Source: Pleurobrachia bachei (Eukaryota; Ctenophora; Tentaculata; Cydippida; Pleurobrachiidae). From it: a stretch of DNA of 27,419 nucleotides. The DNA lies in assembly GCA_000695325.1 (NCBI GenBank), contig AVPN01000058.1, positions 2,677 through 30,095 on the forward strand, read 5' to 3'. Below the pieces are notes generated by a model, which saw only the letters and a program-made list of their open reading frames with translations, searched no databases and was not told the DNA's origin. Below are positions 11,243 to 23,200 of this stretch, one piece after another. Position 1 is the stretch's first letter. Each line of letters begins with the position of its first letter. The position numbers and the translations under genes were made by a program.

Positions 11243-14200
11243 GGAGGGGAGAGAGACAGAGAGCCCTGCCGCCTCTCAGCTTTCACATTGGGGCATTGTA
11301 CATGTATAAGTAACCAAGGACAATATAATTAATAATTAATTTTTTAATCAAGAAGTATAATATTATTTCTGCTTCTTCTTACCATTCACAAAGTTTCCTG
11401 ACACTTCATATCTCTCTCCGCCCCTCGTCTGTCCATCCCTAACCTTGACCCCTGGGTACCCTCTCTCCCACCAGAGCGGCTCAGTTGGCTGGATACCCTG
11501 ATTTGAAAAAAAGATTGATACAGTTGGACCCCGATTTAACGGCCTCCGATTTAGCGGACACCCCGATTTAACGGACAAAACCCTTTCCCCCGGGGTGCCG
11601 GGTGCCGTTAAATCGGGGTCCGACTCTATCTGCTTACACAATTTACCCAACTGACTTAAAATATGTTGCCATAAATGCCACTATAAGACCTGATTTGCTT
11701 ACCTGCTGGTAGCTACAAAACATCTCGGCTCTCGTTCCATTGGCTACCGTCGAGGGGATACCCTGGAAATCTGCAGAAAAGTGGGTCATTGAATTGTTTC
11801 AAATTTAAATCGGTATAATACATTTGCAAGACCAAAAGAAATAATAGACAAGAGAGCTTCCAATTTTCAGATATCCTGCTCAAGATAACTTATTCCAGGA
11901 ACCGACAGAAATAAGTAAACAACCAATCAGAATTTGTTATTAGCATCACGTGACTGGTTATCAGCCAATCAGGGACCAGTATCTTACCGAAAGCTATGAC
12001 TGTAATGGTTTTACTGATCACATCCCCATTTTCCCAGGTGAATTTACACGTGTATGCGTCAGTTCCTGTTCTCATGTCACGTGTCAGGAAGGCCTTGAAG
12101 GGATTGGTGCTCTCAGAGGGATAGTCGTGTATCATGTAAATCCTGCGGAGAGAGAGAGGAGATTTAGGATTTAGTAAATCTCCTAAATCTAGTAAATTTT
12201 GGTGATATTGAGTGACTCACTGTTTGAAGTATTTTCACAGTGTTAACGATATGTGTAAAATGATCCCAAAGTGTTCATTCTCTCTGTGGTGAAGGGAGGA
12301 GCGTGTTGTGAAGTGTTAGAATTAGGGATCGAGTAACTCGAGTCACACTTTACACGACTCATTAAATGTTCATTTCTATGCTACTGCCTGAGCTTTCTCT
12401 CTCCCTCTTTCTCTCCCGGTCCACTACACGCACCACTCCCACATGGGGCAGTAAGGTCCCATGACGTGAGAGTAGGGTTAAAATCCTCGGAGAACAATGT
12501 ATGAATATAAGGGATAAGTTGAATAATGATTTATATCACTCACCAGTCAACACGAGTGGGAGGTATGAGATCGCTCCGTCCCTCTGCTCCGCCCCGCTCC
12601 TTCAGCTCACAAGAGAGAGATGAGTTTGAGTTGGCTGGAACAGAAACATCCTCCCCCTCCACACCTGAAATTGGTAGATAAAAAATTAAAAACTGGGCTG
12701 CCAGGTGGGGAGTTTAGTAATTGTTGACAAGGGTAGAGACTTTATGAAAACCATTGCAATCAGATACAAGACCCAATTGAAAGTTCGAATACATGCCACG
12801 CTAGCGATCCGATATGTCTTCTGTCGTTATAACAGAAGTCACACGGATCCCATTTTTTCTGCAGAATTCTTCTTCTGCAGAATTATGTTATACAATATAC
12901 ATCTCTACTTACCGTATACGATGACCCGTACCATTCCAGTATAACTAGCTCCGGGCTGCACCTTTCATGTGGCATATAGTACCCACATCTAGAGTGACAA
13001 TTCTTCTACAGCACTGTGTATTGTTGTTCCCTGGTAGGTTGTCCGGGCTTGGGTCGTGTAGTTGAACTGGGGAGAGAGAGACGTGATTAGTTTATAAATT
13101 GGGTCGTGTAGCTGAACTGCAGGAGAGATTAGAGCAAGATTTGCAAATTTTATGAGTTGCAACTGAGGAAAGATTAGAGACGTTACATATTACATGGTTA
13201 GCGATCTACTAGATCTGATAGGATGGGGGTGTTTAGAAGGTTGTGCAGTTTAACTGTGGGGAGATCTGGTTATTAGTGTCAGACACTACTGGTTAAAGTT
13301 AGGTTTGCAAGTTTTATAAATCGGGTTACGTAGTTGAAATGAGAAGGTAGGGGTATTATAGGGGTGCGTGATTATTGGTAAGACTTGCAATCTAAAAGCT
13401 AATTTATGACTAGATAACCTCTCATTCTATCAAATCACGCGGGTAAGAGAGAAAGGGTTAATGCTGAGCAAAGAGCTTGCAGGGTTAGAAGTCTTCGAAC
13501 TGAAATCATAAACAGGAAGAAGTGCAAGTGATTCAAACAAACACGATATATTTTCCCGCCCCCAAACTCTCACTCAACTATTCAGCCCCCTCTCTATATT
13601 TGCAATATATTTCCAAAGAAGAATATGCAATACCATCACAACATGATGAAATATGCGTGTATGTGTGTGTGTGTGTCCGTGCGTGCTTGTGTCCGTGTGT
13701 GGATTATCATGGAGGTATTGTGTGCAGGGACCTCTTGAAAGCTTTCTCATAGGATGATCACTGGATCAACGAGTGTGTATTACTATGTTGATTTTATAAA
13801 GATGGGATTATTGTTATGTGGTGTGTGGGCTGAGGTAAGTAAAATATATCTCTCATTGAGTGTAATAATTTCATTGGGTGAATCGAGCCCGGTATATGAT
13901 AGCAGAGATAAAGATATAATTAAGTTTCTCTGGGGGTACCATCTCTCAACAAGATGCAGTACAGGCATTCGATGTCATTTCACAGAGAGATGGCTGTCAT
14001 GAAGAAGGGATCGGACACGCAATTGAGAGACCCAAAAACGAAAGTGGGGAAGTCAACTTTAATATGCTATCAAGTTCATGTCTAACCGAAATTAGCATGT
14101 CAACGAAGGGAGTCCTAATTCTTCTTTATTCATCACTTCTCTGATCACCCCAATCAAAACGCCTTCTATTTCTCGAACCTCTTGATTGTTATTTTCAAAC

Positions 14201-17200
14201 CCTCCTTTACATTTCTAAAACAATTTCGAGCAAGGCAACCTCCCCCACCGAATTCATTGTAAGTGTTAATTGGTTCATTCTATCTCACTTTGTTCCTCAT
14301 GTCAATCCATTCAACCCGCTGGAGGTCCCTAAAGAAAAGCAACAATTTCAGTGTGCAATCGCTATAGGAAAGAGGCACGAGAATAAAGTGGGAGGACGGC
14401 TGGAGATCTGAAGATGGTTTCAAACTTATGAGTCAAACATATTATACAGTCGGACCCCAATTTACCTGGAACCTCGGGGTAGAGGATCTGAATGGTGTTT
14501 TGAAACATGAGCTGTTACTATTGTGCTGAGCAATCAGAATGAGCACTGTGCTCTTGATAATAGCAAGAGTAGAGCTCTTGTTTTGATTGTTGAACACCAT
14601 CACATGTATTGACTTGCCATAGACATCAATGGATGCTGTTTTATAGACGATGGACTGATCATAGGAAGTCAGCAGCATACAGGTGTACTCTGAAGAGAAT
14701 TAGGAAATTAGTATGACGTCATCATATAAATAATCACTAATTAATTAATGAAATTATACATGTTACTTGACGTGACGTTATCAAAACGTCTTGCGGTGAA
14801 TTCCTGTTGGTTGTATTTTAGAACAACTATAAAATTTTGCCACGTCAACCAGGAATCACCGCCGCGCGGCTTTTTGATGAGCGTTATGACATCATCATCA
14901 TCAAATTATACAAGTGACGTCATAGGTCTCTTGATTTAACATATTTTCGAGTGTACAAGTTATGTAAGTGGAGTAATATTATTGTCATGCATGATTTAAC
15001 CTTTTAATGAGGAGAATAGCAGATGGGACCACACCCGAGATTGGCTCTGCAGCAGACTCTATGCTGCAAGCATGCCTATCAAGTTATTTTCTCTCTCCTC
15101 CTCTCTTTATCTCCCTCTCTCTGTCTCTCTCTTTCTCTCTCTCACTTTCTCCCCCTGATCTCTCTTTCTCTCTTTATCCCATTTTCAATATGTTACAATG
15201 CGCTAAATTGAAAAAGCATCGCGGGGAGCCTAATGAATCATAGCGCTGGCAAGCGCCCGGGGTCCAATCCTCCCTCCCCCCAACCATCTTCCCCTAAAAA
15301 TGTCCATTTTCCAAGCATTCTTGCTTCCATTGAATGGAAAATCGAAATTGCGAAAAAAAATTTTTGAATTTTTTGAAAATTTTTGAAAATTCTGACAGCG
15401 CTACTATACTTATTGTCTGAAATCGGCAATTTCAACTTTGTTTTAGACAACCTTCCAGATGTCCTACGAACATGCCGCTTGGTAGTTCGTGTTGCCTTGA
15501 CACCTAGAGCACACGTTCAAAATTTCATGCAAATCGGAGTTACGGTTTTTACGTTACAGAGGGTCGTATTTTGGACAAAATGTCCGTTTTGAGCGTCACG
15601 AACGACCGTAAAGTAACCACTTTGTTGCGTACTTAATACCGCCCAGAGTTTTAAAGCTATCATCAGGAAACTTTGGGAGTCGGTAGGTCTAGTAGTGAAC
15701 CTTGTATTAAAGCTTGGACAGAGAAAACGGACAGTCATAACAAAAGTTATGACCGTCTTAAGTTTTGTTTGGCGTTTAAGACAGCCTTCCCGTCGTTCTA
15801 CGCCACTTGGTAAGTTTAGCGTTGCCTTGACATCTTGAACATATCGTCAAAATTTCAAGCAAATCGGAGTTACGGTTCTCCAGTTACAGTCATATGACTA
15901 NNNNNNNNNNNNNNNNNNNNNNNNNNNNNNNNNNNNNNNNNNNNTGCATGAAATTTTGAACGTGTGCTCTAGGTGTCAAGGCAACACGAACTACCAAGCG
16001 GCATGTTCGTAGGACATCTGGAAGGTTGTCTAAAACAAAGTTGAAATTGCCGATTTCAGACAATAAGTATAGTAGCGCTTTCAGAATTTTCAAAAATTTT
16101 CAAAAATTTTTTTTCGCAATTTCGATTTTCCATTCAATGGAAGCAAGAATGCTTGGAAAATGAACATTTTTAGGGGAAGATGGTTGGGGGGAGGGAGGAT
16201 TGGGCCCCGGGCGCTTGCCAGCGCTATGATTTCGAAACCTTTTCATTTAAGACTAATGGACTGATTCTCTCATCTCATCTCAATGCTAAAAATAGTTCAA
16301 CTAAAGGAAATACTGGTCGCTGAAAACCAGTCACTTGACCTAAATAACGAGTTCTTATTGGTTGTCAACTAACTTTTATCGATGGTGGTATGGCTGAGAG
16401 TTAGAATACTGGATACTCCATTTCCGGTGGGTATTGATTTCACATTGATATCTCCGCTACTGTCTCCTGATCTCCACACTGTGATCCCGTCCGTCCACTC
16501 TGTGGGAAAGGAGAGAGATTGGGGGAGGGATATTATTTGGGGGGAGGGGGAGAGAAGCAACATGGATAAATAAGTTCATTCGGTGTTCAACATACCTAAT
16601 TGATCGGTGGTACATTGACTACACTTGCAGGACACCTGTGCTGGTTGTCCCTTCTGCACTACACTATCGAACACCTCCAGATCTGACGGATAGTTTTTAA
16701 TGACTTTGTAACTAAGGGATATATAATAGGGAACAATTTACATATTTTGATTTTTGGAACATTCCAATATGCTTGAAAAGAGGCTTGGAGATTCAAATTC
16801 ACTTGAATGATTGATATTCCCAGAGGCTATCATGAATTGTTTTGATTTCTTTGTGCTCGTGACACAACCCAACCCCATTTTACCATGGTTACCCCCACAC
16901 AACTTACCCCCATGTTACCATGGTTACCCCACACAACTCAACCCATGTTACCATGGTTACGCAACAAAACTCACCCCCGTGACTGGAGCAGACGACATCG
17001 AGTCTAATTGTACACAAATCCAGCACAAAGTTATTCTCTACGTTCACTTTTACACAGTAGTCTTCCTCCCAGGGTTCGATAGCACGTGTCGCTGCGCTGA
17101 TACTGGAATTGGGAGATTATAGGTGTTTAGAGGAGAAAAAACAAACGAACTTAGACGAGCATTTCTGCACTAATTTTAAGATGAGAACAGATCCATTTCC

Positions 17201-20200
17201 GGAGTTAGCATGACTTAAATAGTCCCTAAAAGCACTAGCTGCAGTCCAGGTCCCAGGAACCGATCGAATCAGGAAATACTGGTCCCTGATTGGCTGATAA
17301 CCAGTCACGTGACCCGAATTACGGGTTCTGATTGGTTGTTTAACAGTTTCGGTCGGTTCCTGTCTTACTTGTAATTGATCCAAGCGTCACGTCCAGTTGA
17401 TGTAAGCCTGTCTTTTATCGTGCTGCTAAAACAGTTCCTTCTCGTGTTGGTGTAGGGTGTAGCAAGCTCCATGTTTTGCTGGGAGTGGGGAGAGTTTGTT
17501 ACTCTAACTAAGGGAGAAATAGAGAGAGTGGATAAAGGACCATGATGGTGATAGGATAAAAAGAAGACGTCCGTTTTACCAACCAATAGGACCCTTACTT
17601 CTAAATGCGCCGTCTCACCATCTCAGACCACCCATGGGGGTCACTCACGAGCACTCGTAATGGCGAAAGTCGCGATAGTTCTTTAGAAAAAGAAGAAGAA
17701 AGCAAAAAGTTTGAGTGGAGATCATTTATAATTCATAGCTTTCTGTCTCGCCATCTCATGCTATTATTTGTGTTGTTTTTTGAACAGTTGATCTACAACA
17801 ATTACGTGGGGTCATGTGATCTCGACCACGTACTCCGCTATCAACCACGTGATATCTCCCTCTCCTTTCAGTCTCCCTCTCTCCCTCTCCCTCTTCCTCT
17901 CTCACCGATAATAATGAAAAGCAGGCGTAACTAACACCTATAAGATGCTAGCTGCGTTTGTTCTATATCAATTTTGGTTGCTTCTTTGTTCTTCATATAG
18001 CTGAAGTCGACTGACATGATAGATCAGCTGAAAGCTCGACTGTTCTTAATTGAATATGACGTATTAGTATTGCAAAATCGTTGTTCTACCTGATTTTTAC
18101 TTCATCATTTTGAAGGTTGACATATGTCTTAACTATCGTAGTAATTTGATTTTAAGCTTTTTTAAAATCGAGTATAACAGTCGGACCCCGATTTACCACG
18201 CCGGATGCTCGGGGGGGGGGGATCTACGGCCCCGGCTATCCACCAAACTTGTTTGGTTTTTGGATCTAGTCAAAGCCTCATAAAATGGTGATTGAAAAAT
18301 GCAAGAAATGATAAAGCTGTTGGCCGATAAGAGACTTAATAAAAAAGACTTTTTGGCGAAGAAAGTGTTGGATAAATCATTGTTGGAGAAAGCCTGTACG
18401 AGTCATATTGCGAACATTTCAAATCGAAACCTTTTCTAATGCAATGTAATGGACTTTCTCTCATCTCAATATCTAAATACTAAAAATAGTTTAACTAAAG
18501 GAAACACTGGTCCCTGATTGGCTGATAAACAGTCACGTTACCTAAATAACGAGTTCTGATTGGTTGCTTACTTACTTTTATCTATGGTGGTGTGGCTGAG
18601 AGTTAGGATGCTGGAAACTCCATTCCCAGTAGGTATTGATTTCACATTGATATCTCCACTACTGTCCCCTGACCTCCACACAGTGATACCGTCCGTCCAC
18701 TCTGTGGGGAGGGGATTGTGAAACAGGAAGACGATTGGGGGAGGGAGAGAGGATTGGGGAGGGAGATAGGTTTGGGTGAGGGAGAGAGGATTAGGGAGGA
18801 GAGAGAGAGGATTAAAACAGGGAAAGGATTGGGGGAGGCAGGCTATACCTTACCTAATTGATCGGTGGTACATTGGCTGCACTTGCAGGACACCTGGGCA
18901 GGTTGACCCTTCTGTACTACACTGTCGAATACCTCCAGATCTGAGAGAGAATATTTATTGGCAATTTGATTTCGTTACCATGGTAACCCCCACATACTCG
19001 CCCCCATGTTACCATGGTTACCCTAAAAAACTCACCCCCATGACTGGAGCAGACGACATCGAGTCTAATTGTGCACAAATCCAGTACAAAGTTATTCTCT
19101 ACATTCACTTTTACACAGTAGTCTTCCTCCCAGGGTTCTATAGCCCGTGTCGCTGCGCTGATACTGGAATTGGGAGATGTTTAGAGGAGAAAAACAAATG
19201 AACTTAGACGAGTATTCCTGCATTAATTTTAACAACACTTTCTGAAGTTAAGTAGGAACCGACCGAATCAGGGAATAGTGGTGCCTGATTTGCTAATATG
19301 TAACCAGTCACGTGACCTAAATAACGAGTTCTGACTGGTTGTTAACTTATGTCGGTCGTTTCCTGCTACAGTCTTACTTGTAATTGATCCATGCGTCACG
19401 TCCGGTTGAGGTTAGCCTGTCTTTGATCGTACTGCTAAAACAGTTCCTTCTTGTGTTTGTGTAGGGTGTAGCAAGCTCCATGTTTTGCTGGAATAAAGGA
19501 TCATGGTGATGATAAAGCGATTTTAAAGTCTTACCAACCAAAAAATAAACTTCTAAATGGTCCGTCTCACCATCTAAGACCACCGATGGGGGTCACTCAC
19601 GAGCACTCACACTAGTGTCGAACAAATCGCAATGACGAAAGTCGCAATAGTTCTTTAGAAAAAGAAGAAGAAAGCAGAAAGTTAGAGTGGAGATCATTTA
19701 TAATGCATAGGTTTCTATCTCGCCATCTCAGACAGTATTTGTGTTGTTTTTTGATTATTTAATCTACAACATTTGCGTGGGGTCATGTGATATCAACCAC
19801 GTACCGCTATCAGCCACGTGATCTTTCTCTCTCTTCGATGATGTCTCAACCCGTGCAGGATCGAGATAGAGGGAGTCGAGGGACGAAGCTCAAGCGTCTC
19901 TGTCTCCCTTTCAGGCTCTATATCCTCCTATATATATCTCTCCATTTCTCTCTCTCCCTCCATCTCTGATATTGAGATAGAGGGACTCTCTCACCGATAA
20001 TAATGAAAAGGAGACGTAACTAACACCTATAAGATGCTAGCTGCGTTTGTTCAGATATCAATTTGGTTTGTTTCTTTGTTCTTCATAGCTCTGAAGTCGA
20101 CTGACATCAGCCGAGAGCGATCCTGTTTTTAATTGAATATGTATTAGTGTTGCAAAATATCGTTGTTCTACCTAGTTTTTTACTTTTTAGGTCCTTTTGA

Positions 20201-23200
20201 AGGTTAACATGATACATCTATCGTAATCATTTGATTTTTTTATAATTTTTAAGCTTGCAGTTTTGCCGAATGTCCGATATGAATCAGAACGACTGGAACG
20301 CGATGATCGATGCATTGAAAGCTGGTGTGACAAGCGACAAAGACCTAATGGCCGAATTCTCCACATTTTCAGACGCCCTCCTAGTAGCAGAAATCGAAAT
20401 CAACTTGGGGGATGAACATCTTACAACAATTGATGTCAAGAATGACATCCTCCAAGGTGGGATTGCCAGTGTCACATTTGTAGACGAGGAAAGAGGTATC
20501 AACCTAACAATGGGAGTTGTGGAAACAATCATCATGGATGCCCTTCGAGATAGAGATCAAACCATAAAGTTTGATACAATCCAGGATCACAAAATCGAAT
20601 ATTATGTGAATGAGAGCATGACAGCTTCGGCACGATTCGAGACGCACGTGACAAGAGATACTATCTTGATGTCTTTGCTGGGTCATTAGAATAAGTGTAG
20701 CTAACCATTGGCAGACATGTTGTCGACCCCGCATGGGTGCAGAAACAAATCTTTCCTCGCGGTCAAGAGACTTAGAGATTACATAACTTTGATTCTTGGT
20801 CTTCTATCATCCGTGTTTCAGCTCATTATCTATTTGCCCGGGGATGGTGGCTCCTTTATCAACATTCTCACCATCTACTGCATAGTACGTCAAATGCTGT
20901 TCTACTTGTGCATGATCCTCAAGTTTTTTAGCGCAGAAATCTACGCTTATCAGCTCGTCATGGTGCTACGGCCTTTCTACTTCCGGAACAACAAGAGTGT
21001 GCTGACTAAGATCCTCCTCTCGAGTATGATAGTCACTATTGTTTTACTCGTGGTTCTCTTTGTCATTGTTCTCGTTATAACGGCCATATGGAGTCTAACA
21101 TAGAGGGAGCGATTCGAAAAGGTTGCTTCCCGGGTAATGGAAATCTTTATCTGTGCGGCCTCTCTCAGTCTTTCCACCGCGATCACCTTGATATACGTTA
21201 TCGTGTATTACCTGGTCAAGATAACACGACCTGATCAGGGTTCTAATGATTCCCATGACGACCAAGAAACAGTTGTGAACTCCCTGAAAGCTGTTGTGGA
21301 GACTTTAACTAATATTATCACCATCGTATTGATTTCCAAGAGCACAACTGACGCCATGAAAATTTCATCACAAATAAAAACGGAGGTATCCTTTGGAAGT
21401 TGCTCTATGGTGTCTTCATTCCTGTTCAACCAGGTTTCCGTACCTCTTCAGTATAACATCATGTCAGCACAGTTCGCAATTAATGAGTTCATCGGTATCA
21501 TTGGGAAGGGTCTGAATAGGGCTTGCATTTTTATTAGGAAGTCGATTACGTAGACGGTGAGTGACCCTTCAACTCTGGCTCATGAAACTCTGGCTCATTG
21601 TATCTATGAGCCAGAGTTGTAGACCATAGTTGTATGCTGGCCTAAAACACTGGAACTGGAACTGAAAAATGATGACGGGATCTACAGAACTACATCTTAA
21701 TACATGCTTTGCGTTTAAGTTTGCGTTTTAGTTTGCGTTTTAGTTTGCGTTTTAGTTTGCATTATAATATACGATTCTGATCAGTGACCCTGCTGGAATA
21801 TGATGGACGTGATAGCCTCGTGGTTCTAGACGGCTTTTGCTTGAACAAAAAAATGTTTTTTTTGACTAATTCTCCGCTGGAATCTGCACTAAGCACTTTT
21901 GGTTGATCTTGTTGTTCTGTTGCCCACTCATTTCGTTTCTGCTGATTGTAAAATATCTAAATTTCAAAAAAAGAATCTTTCACATACCAGGTGTTTTCTT
22001 TAGTTTTCTCCTGACTTAGAATCTCGCCAAAAATCCCGAAATTTTTAAACCCTGCACTACTTTGTTCTTTTGCAGTAATATGTGTGTAAAAAAGACCAAT
22101 AAAGCAGGGAAATAGACTCTCTCAAAAAGTTAACTCCTTAAAAAACTATGGATGTGGAGAAGAACGAAAAAAAATACACTCTCTCTATACCTGTTTGCAG
22201 TATCCTAGGTTCCTAAGACGTCTTTAACAAAGAAACAAACAAACAAACAATTAACAAACAAACAGACTCTACCTGTTTGCAGTGGGTGACAGCCTGATCG
22301 AATTTCAGATCTCGTCGTGAGCTGATCCAGTAGTATTCCCCTCCACAACCCACCACATTATCTTTGTCATATTGTACTGGGAATGTAGCACAGTCAGCAA
22401 TTAGGAAAACTAAGTTGATTCTCCTTTTTTGAGGAGAAGAACTGAAGAATTAACCACTAACCAGCCTGATAACTGCCCGGTAACTGAACGGAAATAATAG
22501 CTAGGAATCATCACACAAAATAGTTCCCAACTTACTCATATTGGAAACACAGAGGGCGGATTTTTCCCAACTACATGCTGCCACCTTAAAAACACCCTGC
22601 TGGTTCAGCCCGGCACAGTACGTTATTTTCCAAGGGATTCCGCTATGTCGCCCATGATGAACAGGGGGAAGTCACTGGTGGTTTGGTGGACACCGGGGGA
22701 GAGGAAACATGGTTAGGGAGAGACACTCATGTAAGGGAGACATGTTCATTTTTTACACACCTAATACCTATGCGGGGTTTACTAGTAAGGGAGAGACATG
22801 TTCACACATGAGGGCTGTAGGGGTTAACTATGTACTTTTCCCCTTCAGTGACCAGGATGGATATAGATAAATTTTCACATCAATGGGGCTGTGTCACAGC
22901 CAGAAAGGAAGTCACAGCCGCTGTGATTTCACTTCATCAACCCCTCCTATAGTTTTACATATACTAGATAACTAGTAGATAGCTAGTAAAATACGGTGAA
23001 TCTAGTTGTACAGAGAATACTAAATAGTTGGAAAGAGAATACTAAATAGCTATCATTTCATTTCCTCTGACAGCGCATACATATAATATGCAGCAAAGAT
23101 CGAAGAATAAAACATAGTGGTAGCTAGCTGAAGCTTTCAGTTACAGTCAAGTGTCAACTGCAACCATCAATTTACAGTACACCTCCTGGCAGTCGGCGCC

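Larger units (their letters stand above)
9555..12810. repeat. Tandem duplication of the Ig-pair cassette
   Basis: About 9555-11137 and 11237-12810. The parts 9560-10295 and 11240-11985 are nearly identical including introns and the MITE; the parts to the right are more diverged. Between the units, 11158-11205 has a short tandem repeat of TTTTTCGTTAGCG, followed by a GA microsatellite. Confidence 0.8.
16240..20250. repeat. Tandem duplication of the lectin/Ig cassette
   Basis: About 16240-18175 and 18440-20250. Exons match at the protein level with silent differences; introns and flanks are recognisable but more diverged and indel-rich. Both units include upstream sequence with CCACGTGAT motifs near 17846 and 19814 and an AAGAAGAAGAAAGCA stretch (17690, 19661). 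The left unit starts just after the large palindrome ending at 16231. Confidence 0.75.

Noticed and set aside
15007-15243. Plus-strand ORF rich in Leu/Ser/Pro
   Set aside because: Comes from the CT-rich low-complexity run.
15383-16093. Paired ORFs in the inverted-repeat arms (IGNFNFVLDNLPDV)
   Set aside because: Same sequence read in both arms of a palindrome, one crossing the N gap; no evidence of a real protein.
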